Part shown: piece after piece, positions 1-9,918 of the stretch | Numbering within the stretch: the stretch's first letter is position 1 | Layout of the letters: each line of letters begins with the position of its first letter | Assembly: GCF_001543325.1 (NCBI RefSeq) | Contig: NZ_CP013355.1 | Coordinates: 248,001 to 312,000 of the forward strand | Reading direction: 5' to 3' | Origin: Lutibacter profundi | GTDB lineage: Bacteria > Bacteroidota > Bacteroidia > Flavobacteriales > Flavobacteriaceae | Length of the DNA stretch: 64,000 bases | Notes under the pieces: model-generated | Seen by the model: the letters and a program-made list of their open reading frames with translations, nothing else | Database searches by the model: none | What the model was told of the DNA's origin: nothing | Translations under genes and position numbers: made by a program

Positions 1-117
1 GGTTTTTGGTTGATGCTATTTATGCTAATGTTTGTTGTCCCTTATTGGTTAGTGGGATATTTTAGAGAGGCTTGGAAATATAGAAAAGAAGGAAAACTAG
101 AAGTGAAAGAGGAGTAG
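1..117 (+). CDS. C-terminal end of a membrane protein (partial)
   Basis: The window opens inside a reading frame that runs 38 codons to a TAG stop. The visible tail is a hydrophobic stretch rich in Leu, Met, Phe and Val followed by a charged end (WKYRKEGKLEVKEE), the usual look of a last membrane helix and a cytoplasmic tail. The family cannot be told from so little; a transporter is possible. The next gene, arsC, is on the opposite strand and converges on it. Confidence 0.6.
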   Translation, partial: GFWLMLFMLMFVVPYWLVGYFREAWKYRKEGKLEVKEE

Positions 118-182
118 TCTCTTTTACATAATAAAATTATAAGATTAAGAGTAGCTAAATTTTGGCTGCTCTTTTTATTGCA

Positions 183-521
183 CTATAAAATGGTTTTTAT
201 AATCTCAGGAGGTCTACCAATAACAGCTTTCCCATTATTAATTACTATGGGTCTTTCTATAAGTTTAGGATGGTTAACCATTGCCTCAATAATTTCGTTA
301 TCAGTTAATGTTTTTCCTTTGTAATTTTCTTTCCAAATAGCTTCATTTTTTCTAACTAAATCAATTGGTTTTATACCTAACAATTTAATTAATTCAGTCA
401 ATTCTTCTTTTGCAAAAGGTTTATCTAAATATTTAATAACTTCAAAAGGATTTTTTGAATCTTCTAAAATAGCTAAACCTTGACGGCTTTTGCTACAACG
501 CGGATTGTGGTATATTTTCAT
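183..521 (-). CDS. arsC: ArsC-family arsenate reductase
   Basis: A 112-residue thioredoxin-fold protein of the glutaredoxin-linked ArsC/Spx family, which reduces arsenate to arsenite. The N-terminus carries the HNPRCSKSR loop with the catalytic cysteine at residue 9. Three arginines that bind the oxyanion in the E. coli enzyme have counterparts at R57 (VRKNE), R90 (ERPIV) and R103 (IGRPPE), so activity is plausible. It starts 12 bp after the stop of the outer membrane protein gene, so the two are probably co-transcribed. No arsR, arsB or acr3 gene is visible, so a housekeeping redox role is also possible. Confidence 0.88.
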   Translation of the reverse strand: MKIYHNPRCSKSRQGLAILEDSKNPFEVIKYLDKPFAKEELTELIKLLGIKPIDLVRKNEAIWKENYKGKTLTDNEIIEAMVNHPKLIERPIVINNGKAVIGRPPEIIKTIL

Positions 522-533
522 AAAAAATAACTA

Positions 534-2927
534 TTAAAATTTGGTTTTGCTTTCTTCTTCTTTCTTATTAAAATTAATTTTTCTGTCCTGTTTATGTTGA
601 TTAAATCTGTATGTGAAAGAAGCTAAAATGGTTGGGTACTTATTTCTGATATATACATCAGAAGTGTAATTTGTATGAAATCTAGTACGTTTTGTTATAG
701 AGGAATTAAAAATATCACTAGAGGTAATAGCAATGGTAGCATTTTTATCAAAAATATCTTTGCTAATTGCAACATTAGCGTATGTATATGCCTGTCTGGT
801 TGAAACTGGTCCTCTTGATATTAACGTGTGCACTACCTTGGTTTGAAAATTAAACCAATTAGGAATTTTTAGTTGTGTTAACAGACTAAAATTAGCATTG
901 ACATTGGAAAAATTAAAATCTTGTATAATTGTTTTATTGGCTAAATTAACAATTTCAAATATACCAGACTGATCAAAGTATTGAATACTTGTATTGGCTG
1001 TGAAATTAATTACTTTTGAGAGATTATAAATAGCTGTAAAATTAGCTACGGTATAGTTTAGCTTACCTAAATTAACTATAGTAGTTATTAATTTATCAAC
1101 TCCATTAATTTGCTCACCTGTTTTATAGGTAACATTTTGCCAAAAATCTGTATAAATTGAGTGAGAGAGGGCAGATTGAAAAATTATTTTTTTACCGTAA
1201 TAGGTATAAGTTAATTGAACATTATTTTGATAAAAAGGATTTAAATCTTCATTGCCAATAAAGCTAATCGTTTCACTAATTTTTTGTTCATAAGGTTGCA
1301 ACTGATAGTAGCTAGGAACTGTATAGTTTCTATTTAAGGTTAAGCTTATGTTTTTAGAATCTGAGATGTTATAATTTAAAGATAAATATGGAAATAAGTT
1401 ATTGAATTTTTTATTTTGTACAGTATTCAAATACTCATAATTAATTTTGTAAGTTAAAAATTCAGCTCTTAATTCAAATCCAACATACATTTTTTTGAAT
1501 TGTTTTTCATAACTCGCAAAAAATGCATGGTTGGTGTCTGTAAAATCTATAAGTTTACTGGCATTTGGTTCAATATATTCAAAGGGAGTTGAGCCAAAAA
1601 GACCTTCGTAGCCAATTTCATAACTATCGTTTTTATTTATAGGATTTGTATAGGTAATTTTAGTATTGGTATTTTTTAGGGTGTTAAGTATATTAAAATC
1701 TTCATCTAAAAAATTAGCATTTGTATTGGTAAACTTATTTATAAATATTTCTTTATCAATACTGTAAGTTATAAAAGCGGTAAGTTTTTGTCCTTCTTTT
1801 GAAAAATTATGTTCATAATCAACAACAAATTCAATAATTTCATTATTAAAACTACCATCATTTTTCCTAGTATTGTTAGCTATTAAATTTTTTGTAGCAT
1901 CAAAAATACTTGAAAAAGTTTTGGCGTAATTTTTTGAGTCAATATTTGTATAATTAACAGTAGTAGTTAATGTGCTTTTTTTAGATAGGTAAAATTCTAA
2001 CCCAACTGTACTAATAAAGAAATTAGCGGGTTGTTCATTTTCGGTATCCTCATTTAAAAATGAAGTAGTTCTATTATTTTCAAAATATTCATTTTTATAG
2101 GTAGCTAATGTTATAGGGTTTCTTCGAGCATAACTAGTATTGGTAAAAAAATTAATTTTTTTAGATTTATGATTTAATGTTAATAGACCTCCGTAATAAT
2201 CTTTAAAACCACCAGTACCTGTTAAAGAAGCGTTTAAACCTTCTTCTTTTCCTTTTTTTAAGATAATATTAATAATTGCTCCTATAGTAGCACTATAACT
2301 TGCTCCTGGATTATTTAGCAATTCAATTTTTTCAACAGAACCAGCAGGTAACGATTTTAAGGCGTCTGATTTTGAGAGTGTTGATAATTTTCCATTAATC
2401 ATAACAGCTACATCATCCCTTCCATTTAACTTTATATTTCCATCAGGATCTATATCTACAGAGGGGATATTTGCCAAAATTTCTGAAACTGAAGCACCAG
2501 ATGAAGAGATATCTTTCCCAACATTAAAAACCTGTTTGTTTCTTTTAAATTCTAAGGTGCTTTTTTCTGCAATTACTTCAACCTCATCAAGAAATTCAGT
2601 CTTTAATTCTAATTCAACAGTACCAATATTTAAATCTCTAGTTATAGAAGATATATTTAGTTTTTTAGTTTTATATGGAAGAATTTCAACGGTGGCATTG
2701 TAAGTTCCTTTTACAAGGTCAACTTCAAAACGACCTCTCTTATTCGTAATTCCTCCATACATTATTTTGTTAGAATCAATACGTTTAAATATAATGGTTG
2801 CGTCTTCAATGGGTAATTTAGTTGAGCTATCAACTATTTTACCTGATATTGTATAAATGGGGTTGTTTGTTTGGCTAAAATTTAATAAGGGGGTTAATAT
2901 AATTAGCAATAAAAATATTTTCCTCAT
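534..2927 (-). CDS. Outer membrane beta-barrel protein, TonB-receptor-like
   Basis: A 797-residue exported protein. The leader (about residues 1-18, ending FSQ) is followed by a carboxypeptidase-regulatory-like beta-sandwich (about 25-115), then a plug-like region with the motifs ILANIPSVDID and VMINGK (about 130-215), then a long barrel rich in alternating aromatic and polar residues with Tyr/Asn-rich strands to the C-terminus. This matches the OMP_b-brl_3 type common in Flavobacteriia, which resembles TonB-dependent receptors but is poorly characterised. Substrate unknown. It precedes arsC by 12 bp on the same strand. There is no SusD partner nearby, so it is not a typical polysaccharide utilisation pair. 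Confidence 0.85.
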   Translation of the reverse strand: MRKIFLLLIILTPLLNFSQTNNPIYTISGKIVDSSTKLPIEDATIIFKRIDSNKIMYGGITNKRGRFEVDLVKGTYNATVEILPYKTKKLNISSITRDLNIGTVELELKTEFLDEVEVIAEKSTLEFKRNKQVFNVGKDISSSGASVSEILANIPSVDIDPDGNIKLNGRDDVAVMINGKLSTLSKSDALKSLPAGSVEKIELLNNPGASYSATIGAIINIILKKGKEEGLNASLTGTGGFKDYYGGLLTLNHKSKKINFFTNTSYARRNPITLATYKNEYFENNRTTSFLNEDTENEQPANFFISTVGLEFYLSKKSTLTTTVNYTNIDSKNYAKTFSSIFDATKNLIANNTRKNDGSFNNEIIEFVVDYEHNFSKEGQKLTAFITYSIDKEIFINKFTNTNANFLDEDFNILNTLKNTNTKITYTNPINKNDSYEIGYEGLFGSTPFEYIEPNASKLIDFTDTNHAFFASYEKQFKKMYVGFELRAEFLTYKINYEYLNTVQNKKFNNLFPYLSLNYNISDSKNISLTLNRNYTVPSYYQLQPYEQKISETISFIGNEDLNPFYQNNVQLTYTYYGKKIIFQSALSHSIYTDFWQNVTYKTGEQINGVDKLITTIVNLGKLNYTVANFTAIYNLSKVINFTANTSIQYFDQSGIFEIVNLANKTIIQDFNFSNVNANFSLLTQLKIPNWFNFQTKVVHTLISRGPVSTRQAYTYANVAISKDIFDKNATIAITSSDIFNSSITKRTRFHTNYTSDVYIRNKYPTILASFTYRFNQHKQDRKINFNKKEEESKTKF

Positions 2928-3094
2928 AAAAAATAATTATATTAATATTCTCAACAATTTTTTTCGGAAGTAAAAATACAAAATATTGTTAATAAATAGC
3001 CTTTTGTTTAAAAAAAAATGCTATTTATTGTTTTTACTTATGAAATAACGGATTTTAAAAGTGAAATATATTTGATGAAAGCTATTGAATTAAG

Positions 3095-3129
3095 TAGCTG
3101 AGATGTAGTTTTAAAGAATATCTCAGCTA
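3095..3129 (-). terminator. Hairpin downstream of prfB
   Basis: A 10-bp perfect inverted repeat (TAGCTGAGAT and ATCTCAGCTA) with a 15-nt loop lies just after the prfB stop on the minus strand. No long T-run follows, so it may act as an mRNA end-stabiliser or a weak terminator. Confidence 0.35.
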
Positions 3130-3143
3130 ATTCTAAAGTTTAG

Positions 3144-4250
3144 TTATAATTCAGAATTAGTCTCATTTTGACCTTGTTGCATAAGATATGCTTTAATAAA
3201 ATCATCAATTTCTCCATTCATAACAGCATCAACATTGGCAGTTTCATGTGCGGTTCTAACATCTTTTACTAATTTATATGGGTGCATTACGTAATTTCTA
3301 ATTTGAGAGCCAAAGTCAATTTTCATTTTGCCAGACTCTATATCTTGTCGTGCCTCCTGTTGTTTTTTTAATTCAATTTCATACAACTGAGATTTTAACA
3401 TTTGCAATGCTCGCTCTCTATTTTCGTGTTGAGAACGAGTTTCTGAGCATGAAATTTGAATACCTGTTGGTTTATGTGTTAATTGAACTTTAGTTTCAAC
3501 CTTATTTACATTTTGACCTCCTGCACCACTTGACCTGGCAGTTATTATTTCAATATCTGCAGGATTAATAGTTATTTCAATGCTGTCATCTACCAATGGG
3601 TAAACATAAACTGAAGCAAAGCTAGTGTGCCTTTTGGCGTTACTATCAAAGGGTGAAATTCTAACCAAACGATGTACACCATTTTCACCTTTTAAATATC
3701 CAAAGGCAAATTCACCTTCAATTTCAAGGGTAACGGTTTTAATTCCAACAACATCCCCAGCTTGAAAATTAAGTTCTTTAACTTTATAGCCTTGGTTTTC
3801 GCTCCACATTAAATACATACGCATTAACATTTGTGCCCAGTCACAACTTTCTGTACCTCCAGCACCAGCTGTAATTTGAAGTACTGCACTTAAACTATCG
3901 CCTTCATTAGAAAGCATATTTTTAAACTCTAAATTTTCTATTAAAGAAATTGTTGTATTGTATATTTTTTCAACTTCTTCTTCAGATGCTTCCCCTTGAA
4001 CATAAAAATCAAAAAGAACAGAGATATCTTCTAAATTAGTAGCTATTTTGTTATAATCTTCAACCCATTTTTTTTTAGATCGAAGATTTTTCATAACCAA
4101 CTCAGCTTCTTTGGGATTGTTCCAAAAATCAGGATTTGAAGTTTTTTCGTCTTCATTTGATATTTCAATTATTTTCTTGTCAATATCAAGGTAAGTTTTT
4201 AACTTGCCAATGCGTTCTTGTAATTTATTTATATGCTCGTTAGTTATCAT
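3144..4250 (-). CDS. prfB: Peptide chain release factor 2
   Basis: A 368-residue class I release factor that recognises UGA and UAA stops. The GGQ motif that triggers peptide release is present as [12 protein letters not shown], and the upstream recognition domain and PCRF region look complete. The start chosen is the ATG giving MITNEHIN; a TTG seven codons upstream is a weaker option. Most bacterial prfB genes need a programmed +1 frameshift near codon 25. Here the equivalent site reads TAC CTT GAT ATT in frame without the extra T, and no purine-rich Shine-Dalgarno-like stretch precedes it, so the gene is read straight through. Its neighbours do not suggest an operon. Confidence 0.97.
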   Translation of the reverse strand: MITNEHINKLQERIGKLKTYLDIDKKIIEISNEDEKTSNPDFWNNPKEAELVMKNLRSKKKWVEDYNKIATNLEDISVLFDFYVQGEASEEEVEKIYNTTISLIENLEFKNMLSNEGDSLSAVLQITAGAGGTESCDWAQMLMRMYLMWSENQGYKVKELNFQAGDVVGIKTVTLEIEGEFAFGYLKGENGVHRLVRISPFDSNAKRHTSFASVYVYPLVDDSIEITINPADIEIITARSSGAGGQNVNKVETKVQLTHKPTGIQISCSETRSQHENRERALQMLKSQLYEIELKKQQEARQDIESGKMKIDFGSQIRNYVMHPYKLVKDVRTAHETANVDAVMNGEIDDFIKAYLMQQGQNETNSEL

Positions 4251-4364
4251 TTCTATATTTAAGGAATACAAAAATAACCTTTCATTTTTAAACTACACAA
4301 AATAATTTATTTGTGTTGTAGTTTAAAAAATAGCATAGCTTTGTTTTATTTAAAATTTAAGTGT

Positions 4365-6773
4365 ATGAAACAATTATTTTATGTAGTAGTATTTATTTTT
4401 AGTATAAATATAACCGCTCAATCTTTTATGAAAACTAAAAATTTTAAAAGCTACAACGGCTATTTTAATTTTTATTATGATACTTCAGAAAATAAAATTT
4501 ATTTAGAGGTTGATAAATTGAATAAAGAATTTTTATATGTTGAAGCACTTTCTGCGGGTGTTGGTTCTAATGATATAGGATTAGACAGAGGGCAATTAGG
4601 ACAAAGAGTTGTAGTTAAATTTATGAAAGCAGGTACTAAATTATTATTAGTTCAGCCTAATTTAAAATATAGAGCAATTACAAATAATATTGATGAGAAA
4701 AAATCTGTTAAAGAGGCCTTTACACAGTCGGTATTATTTGGATTCGACATTAAAGAACAGCAAAAAGGGAAATATTTAATTGATATATCCAATTTTTTAT
4801 TGAGAGATGCTCATGGAGTTTCCAAAAAGTTACAGCAAACTAAGCAAGGTAATTATCAGTTAGACTTAAGTAAAAGCGCTTTATATTTAGAAAGAACAAA
4901 AGCATTTCCAAAAAATGTAGAGTTTGAAGCAATATTAACGTTTAAAGGAGAAGCTAAAGGGAATTACATAAAAAGTGTTTCTCCAAATTCATCATTGGTA
5001 ACAGTTAGGCAACATCATTCATTTATTAAATTACCAGATAATAATTATAAAAAACGAATATTTGATCCTCGTTCAGGTGCAAATAGCATTTCCTATTTAG
5101 ACTATGCATCCTCAATTGAATCACCCATTAAAAAGAGGTATATAGTACGTCATAGATTAGAGAAAAAAGATACTGAAGCTGCAATTAGTGAAGCAAAAGA
5201 GCCCATAATTTATTATTTAGACAGAGGCACTCCAGAACCAGTACGTTCGGCATTATTGGAAGGTGGACGTTGGTGGAATGAAGCTTTTGAAGCAATAGGT
5301 TATAAAAATGCTTTTCAATTTAAAATGTTGCCCAAAGGTGCAGACCCATTAGATATTAGATACAATGTAGTTCAATGGGTACACAGATCTACAAGAGGCT
5401 GGTCTTATGGAGCTAGTATTGTTGACCCTAGAACAGGTGAAATACTTAAAGGCCATGTGAGTTTAGGATCTTTAAGAATTAGACAAGATTATTTAATTGC
5501 TCAAGCTTTACTGGGAGCAACTGATGAAACAGGAGCTAATAATCCATTGTTACAAATGGCTTTAGCCAGAATACGGCAACTTTCAGTTCATGAAATAGGA
5601 CATACATTAGGGTTTACCCATAATTTTGCATCAAGTTATAATAACAGGGCATCAGTAATGGATTACCCTCATCCGTATGTGAAATTAACCAATGGAGAAA
5701 TAGACTTAACGAATGCTTATAAGACAGGAATAGGAGCGTGGGATAAAGTTTCGGTTGCTTATTCTTATCAAGATTTTCCTGACAAGGTAAATGAGAAACT
5801 GGAATTAAACAAAATCATTCAACATGCGATTGATAAAGGAATGTTATTTATTTCAGATAGTGATGCTAGAGCAAAAGGAGGTGCACATATTTATGCCCAT
5901 TTGTGGGATAACGGAACAAATGCAGCAAAAGAGTTAGATAGAGTTTTAAAAGTTAGAGCCAAAGCTATAGGTGATTTTTCAGCTAAAAATATAAAAGAAG
6001 GAGAACCATATTCCGTTTTAGAAGATGTATTTGTTCCGTTGTATTTTTTTCATAGATACCAAGTTGAAGCAGCATCTAAAATGATTGGAGGCATGGAATA
6101 TTCTTATGCAGTAAAAGGAGATGGGCAACTTATTGTGAAATCAGTAAATCCAAAACAAGAAAAAGAAGCATTGAATAGTATTTTAAGAGCTATAAGTGTA
6201 AAAACGTTAAAAATACCACCTAGGCTTACAGCTTTATTTCCACCAAGAGCTTTTAGTTATAAAAGAAGTAGAGAATCCTTTAAATCAAAAAATGGAGTTG
6301 CTTTTGACGCATTAAATGTAGCTTCAACAGCTACTGAAATGGTAATGCAATTATTATTTCATCCTGAAAGAGCATCAAGAATGGTACAGCAAAAAGCTTT
6401 TTCTGAAAATCAATTAGGATTAGACGAGTTAATAGATGCTATAGTTAATTCAACATTTAAAGTAAAGTATGGTAATCGTTATGATAATGAAATTCAACAA
6501 AGTATTAATAATGTAGTTTTACAAGAATTATTGAAATTAGCTTCTAACAAAAAGGCTTCTTTTCAGGCAAAATCAATAGCTTTGTTTAAAATAAACCAAC
6601 TTAAAAACTGGTTGGAGAATAATAAATCTGAGAAATTAAACGCCATGTATAGAAGTGGTTATATTGCCATAATTGATAACTATTTAAAAAATCCTACACA
6701 ATTTTTAGTAGATAAATTGCCTAAAATACCCGATGGCTCGCCTATTGGTAGTATTAGATGTGATTTTAATTAA
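4365..6773 (+). CDS. Zinc-dependent metalloprotease, DUF5117 type
   Basis: A 802-residue secreted protease. It begins with a leader (MKQLFYVVVFIFS, cleavage near TAQS), a beta-rich N-terminal half of the DUF5117/DUF5118 type, then a gluzincin/metzincin-like domain with HEIGHTLGFTH (H409, H413 and H419 as zinc ligands, E410 as base) and a Met-turn-like VMDYP further on. The C-terminal part is helical. The ATG at 4365 was chosen because it starts the signal peptide; an upstream in-frame start would add 18 residues lacking one. It is likely periplasmic or cell-surface. It leads the plus-strand run that continues with threonine aldolase; the spacing of 35 bp allows co-transcription. Confidence 0.9.
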   Translation: MKQLFYVVVFIFSINITAQSFMKTKNFKSYNGYFNFYYDTSENKIYLEVDKLNKEFLYVEALSAGVGSNDIGLDRGQLGQRVVVKFMKAGTKLLLVQPNLKYRAITNNIDEKKSVKEAFTQSVLFGFDIKEQQKGKYLIDISNFLLRDAHGVSKKLQQTKQGNYQLDLSKSALYLERTKAFPKNVEFEAILTFKGEAKGNYIKSVSPNSSLVTVRQHHSFIKLPDNNYKKRIFDPRSGANSISYLDYASSIESPIKKRYIVRHRLEKKDTEAAISEAKEPIIYYLDRGTPEPVRSALLEGGRWWNEAFEAIGYKNAFQFKMLPKGADPLDIRYNVVQWVHRSTRGWSYGASIVDPRTGEILKGHVSLGSLRIRQDYLIAQALLGATDETGANNPLLQMALARIRQLSVHEIGHTLGFTHNFASSYNNRASVMDYPHPYVKLTNGEIDLTNAYKTGIGAWDKVSVAYSYQDFPDKVNEKLELNKIIQHAIDKGMLFISDSDARAKGGAHIYAHLWDNGTNAAKELDRVLKVRAKAIGDFSAKNIKEGEPYSVLEDVFVPLYFFHRYQVEAASKMIGGMEYSYAVKGDGQLIVKSVNPKQEKEALNSILRAISVKTLKIPPRLTALFPPRAFSYKRSRESFKSKNGVAFDALNVASTATEMVMQLLFHPERASRMVQQKAFSENQLGLDELIDAIVNSTFKVKYGNRYDNEIQQSINNVVLQELLKLASNKKASFQAKSIALFKINQLKNWLENNKSEKLNAMYRSGYIAIIDNYLKNPTQFLVDKLPKIPDGSPIGSIRCDFN

Positions 6774-6808
6774 CAAATATTGATAACTAAAATAATTTTT
6801 TATAAACT

Positions 6809-7831
6809 ATGCAAATAAACTTAATTAGTGATACTGTAACAAAACCTACTGAGGGAATGTTAAAAGCTATGATGAATGCCGAGGTTGGTGATGATGTGTT
6901 TAAAACAGATCCAACAGTGAACAAATTACAGACTAAAATAGCTGATATGTTTGGTATGGAAGCGGCGTTATTTTTTCCTTCGGGAACAATGGCAAATCAA
7001 GCAGGTATTAAGCTACATACTCAACCAGGAGATAAAATGTTTTGTGATAAATGGGCTCATGTATATAATTTTGAAGGAGGTGGACCAGCTTTCAATGCAG
7101 GAGTTACATCTTATTTAATTGACGGTAAAAGAGGTATGTTTACAGCCAATCAGTTAAAGGAGGCTGTCTCAGGAGGAAGATCAGATATTCATACGCCTTA
7201 CTCTAGACTTGTTGCAATTGAAAATACTACAAATAAAGGAGGAGGAGCTTGTTGGGATTTTGAAGAAATTTTAAAAATTAAACAAATTTGTAATGAAAAT
7301 GATTTAGCACTACACTTAGATGGAGCACGCTTATTTAATGCACTAGTAGCAAAAAAAGAAACACCAAAACAATATGGTAAAGTTTTTGATACGATATCAA
7401 TCTGTTTATCAAAAGGCTTAGGAGCACCTGTTGGATCATTATTATTAGGAACAACACAACACATAGAGAAAGCTTTAAGAATTCGAAAGTTATTTGGAGG
7501 AGCTATGCGACAAGTAGGTTATTTGGCTGCAGCAGGAATTTATGCCTTAGATAATCATATAGAAAGATTGTCTATTGATCATACAAGAGCTAAAATAATA
7601 GGTGTAGCGCTCCAAAATTGTGAATTAATTAAATATGTAGAGCCAATTGAAACAAATATTATTATATTTAATGTGATAGATTCAATTAATGAAGAAGGAT
7701 TTATAAGTAGATTAAAAGATGCAGGTATCTCTCTCATATCAATGGGACAAGGCAAGTTACGTATGGTAACACATCTAGATTTTACTGAAGAAATGCTTGA
7801 AAGTGTAGTACATACTTTAGAAAATATATAA
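6809..7831 (+). CDS. ltaE: Low-specificity L-threonine aldolase
   Basis: A 340-residue PLP enzyme of fold type I that cleaves threonine or allo-threonine to glycine and acetaldehyde. Visible signatures are DGAR (171-174), which holds the cofactor pyridine ring, and the Schiff-base lysine K202 in LSKGLGAPVGS. The N-terminal SDTVTKPTEGM is the family opening. It is cytoplasmic. It lies 35 bp after the metalloprotease gene and 19 bp before the M28 peptidase gene, which hints at a transcription unit for peptide and amino acid use. Confidence 0.95.
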   Translation: MQINLISDTVTKPTEGMLKAMMNAEVGDDVFKTDPTVNKLQTKIADMFGMEAALFFPSGTMANQAGIKLHTQPGDKMFCDKWAHVYNFEGGGPAFNAGVTSYLIDGKRGMFTANQLKEAVSGGRSDIHTPYSRLVAIENTTNKGGGACWDFEEILKIKQICNENDLALHLDGARLFNALVAKKETPKQYGKVFDTISICLSKGLGAPVGSLLLGTTQHIEKALRIRKLFGGAMRQVGYLAAAGIYALDNHIERLSIDHTRAKIIGVALQNCELIKYVEPIETNIIIFNVIDSINEEGFISRLKDAGISLISMGQGKLRMVTHLDFTEEMLESVVHTLENI

Positions 7832-7850
7832 AAAAACAAACTAAATAATT

Positions 7851-9209
7851 ATGAGATTTAATAAAACGTTATTCATAACCCTTTTTTTAGGATTAGGAGC
7901 CTTAGGGTATTCACAATCTAAAATTGACAAAATTTTAATTGAAATTTCAACAGCAACATCAGCTAAGAATATTGAGAATGATATTAAAACATTGGTGAAT
8001 TTTGGTACACGTCATACATTATCAGATACAGTTTCAACAACCAGAGGTATTGGAGCTGCTCGTAGATGGGTAAAATCTAATTTTGAAAGAACCTCTCAAA
8101 ATTGTAACAACTGTTTAGAAGTAAAATATTTAGGTGATGTGGTAAAAGCAGATGGAAGACGGATAGTTACAGACACTAAAGTAGTAAATGTATTGGCGAT
8201 TCAGCGAGGTACGAAATTCCCAAATAGTTATGTAATTATGTCGGGTGATATTGATTCTCGTGTTTCTAATCCCAATAATTACACCTCTATTTCACCAGGA
8301 GCAAATGACAATGCAACAGGATTAGCTGGAACCCTAGAAGCAGCCAGAGTTTTAAGTAAATACAAGTTCCCAGTTTCAATTATATACGTGGGGCTTTCAG
8401 GAGAGGAGCAAGGCTTATATGGTGGGAAAATTATGGCTAAATATGCCAAAGAAAATGGATGGAATATTATTGCAGTTTTAAATAATGATATGATTGGAAA
8501 TATTGAAGGAATTGATGGAGTTATAGATAATAGTACATTTCGTATTTTTTCTGAAGCAATTTCAATGAAAACTACTGATAAAGAACGTAATAGTATGCGT
8601 TACTTTGGAGGTGAAGTAGATGGGCCTTCACGTCAGTTAGCAAGGTATGTTGCAAATTTAGCAACCAATTATATGACCAATTTAAAGCCAATGATGGTGT
8701 ATAGACTAGACAGATTTGGTAGGGGTGGACATCATAGACCTTTTAACGATGAAGGTTTTACAGGAGTTAGAATTATGGAAACACATGAAAATTACAATCG
8801 CCAGCACCAAGATATTAGAGTTGAAAATGGGATTAAATATGGAGATGTAATTGAGGGTGTTAATTTTGATTATGCTGCAAAATTAACCGCTGTAAACTGC
8901 TTAACACTTGCTTCTCTAGCCTCAGCGCCTTTGGCACCTAATAACGTAATGATAGCTGGAGTAGTTCAACCTTCAACAAGATTAAAATGGGATAAGGTTG
9001 ATGATGAAAATGTAATTGGTTATAAAGTTTATTGGCGAGATACAACCTCACCTCAATGGCAATTTAGCAGGTTTGTTGGAAAAATTACAGATTATACATT
9101 AAAAAACATTGTAATAGATAATTATTTGTTTGGTGTTGCAAGTGTAAGCAAAAATGGAGCTGAAAGTTTAATTCAATTTCCTCGTAAATTAATTCCAAAA
9201 GAAATGTAA
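7851..9209 (+). CDS. M28-family metallopeptidase with C-terminal fibronectin-III-like domain
   Basis: A 452-residue exported aminopeptidase-like protein. A leader ends near YSQS (residue 21), the M28 zinc peptidase domain covers about 40-360, and a fibronectin-III-like module (LKWDKVDDENVIGYKVYW) ends the protein. Expected ligands are seen at D153 (GANDNATG), E185/E186 (SGEEQGL) and D213 (NNDMIG), with a candidate final His in METHEN. The first ligand, normally His in a G-H-x-D-S motif, is D133 in SGDIDSR. This may be a subfamily trait or may alter metal binding. It is likely periplasmic. Confidence 0.9.
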   Translation: MRFNKTLFITLFLGLGALGYSQSKIDKILIEISTATSAKNIENDIKTLVNFGTRHTLSDTVSTTRGIGAARRWVKSNFERTSQNCNNCLEVKYLGDVVKADGRRIVTDTKVVNVLAIQRGTKFPNSYVIMSGDIDSRVSNPNNYTSISPGANDNATGLAGTLEAARVLSKYKFPVSIIYVGLSGEEQGLYGGKIMAKYAKENGWNIIAVLNNDMIGNIEGIDGVIDNSTFRIFSEAISMKTTDKERNSMRYFGGEVDGPSRQLARYVANLATNYMTNLKPMMVYRLDRFGRGGHHRPFNDEGFTGVRIMETHENYNRQHQDIRVENGIKYGDVIEGVNFDYAAKLTAVNCLTLASLASAPLAPNNVMIAGVVQPSTRLKWDKVDDENVIGYKVYWRDTTSPQWQFSRFVGKITDYTLKNIVIDNYLFGVASVSKNGAESLIQFPRKLIPKEM

Positions 9210-9252
9210 TTATTAGAGATTGATTGCGACTTACTTCAAAAATCATAACAAA

Positions 9253-9888
9253 ATGAAAAAATTAATACTTATTGTGATAATTTTTGCTGTTACAGTTAAT
9301 AATTTATATGCGCAATCTTCTTACAGTAAAAAAATAAAAATGGCAGATAAATTTGAAATAGCAACTTTAGCAAATGGTTGTTTTTGGTGTACCGAGGCAA
9401 TTTTTCAACGCTTAAAAGGTGTCAAAAAAATAACTTCAGGATATACAGGTGGAACTATTAAAAATCCTGCTTATAGAGAAGTTACAACGGGTAGAACTGG
9501 ACATGCTGAAGCTATTCAAATTAAATTTGATGCTTCAATAATAACATTTCAAGAAATTTTAGATGTTTTTTTTAGCACGCATGACCCAACAACATTAAAT
9601 AAACAAGGTTATGATAGAGGAACGCAATACAGATCAGCTATTTTTTACCATTCAAATAAGCAAAAAGAAGTTGCTGAACATTTTATAAAAGCATTGACAG
9701 AAGCCAACGTATTTGAGAATCCAATAGTTACTGAAATAACAAAATTTGACACTTTTTACAAGGCAGAAGAATACCATCAGAATTATTATAATAATAACAA
9801 AACGCAAGGTTATTGTACGGCTGTAATAAATCCTAAATTAGAGAAATTTATAAAAAAGTACAAAACAAAATTAAAGGAACAGTATTAA
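9253..9888 (+). CDS. msrA: Peptide methionine sulfoxide reductase A, exported
   Basis: A 211-residue protein that reduces methionine-S-sulfoxide in proteins. The GCFWC motif at 42-46 contains the catalytic C43, and GYCTAV near the C-terminus supplies a likely resolving cysteine. The ATG at 9253 was chosen because it opens a good signal peptide (MKKLILIVIIFAV, cleavage near YAQS); the upstream in-frame start adds 11 residues without one. The leader means it repairs envelope proteins, unlike the cytoplasmic MsrA of E. coli. No fused or adjacent MsrB is visible. It follows the M28 peptidase gene by 43 bp. Confidence 0.96.
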   Translation: MKKLILIVIIFAVTVNNLYAQSSYSKKIKMADKFEIATLANGCFWCTEAIFQRLKGVKKITSGYTGGTIKNPAYREVTTGRTGHAEAIQIKFDASIITFQEILDVFFSTHDPTTLNKQGYDRGTQYRSAIFYHSNKQKEVAEHFIKALTEANVFENPIVTEITKFDTFYKAEEYHQNYYNNNKTQGYCTAVINPKLEKFIKKYKTKLKEQY

Positions 9889-9918
9889 TTTTGTTTAAAT
9901 AATGTATTGTAAATTACT

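Noticed and set aside
3117-3160. A possible riboswitch or leader near prfB
   Set aside because: The hairpin lies after the gene, not before it, and has no known aptamer features.
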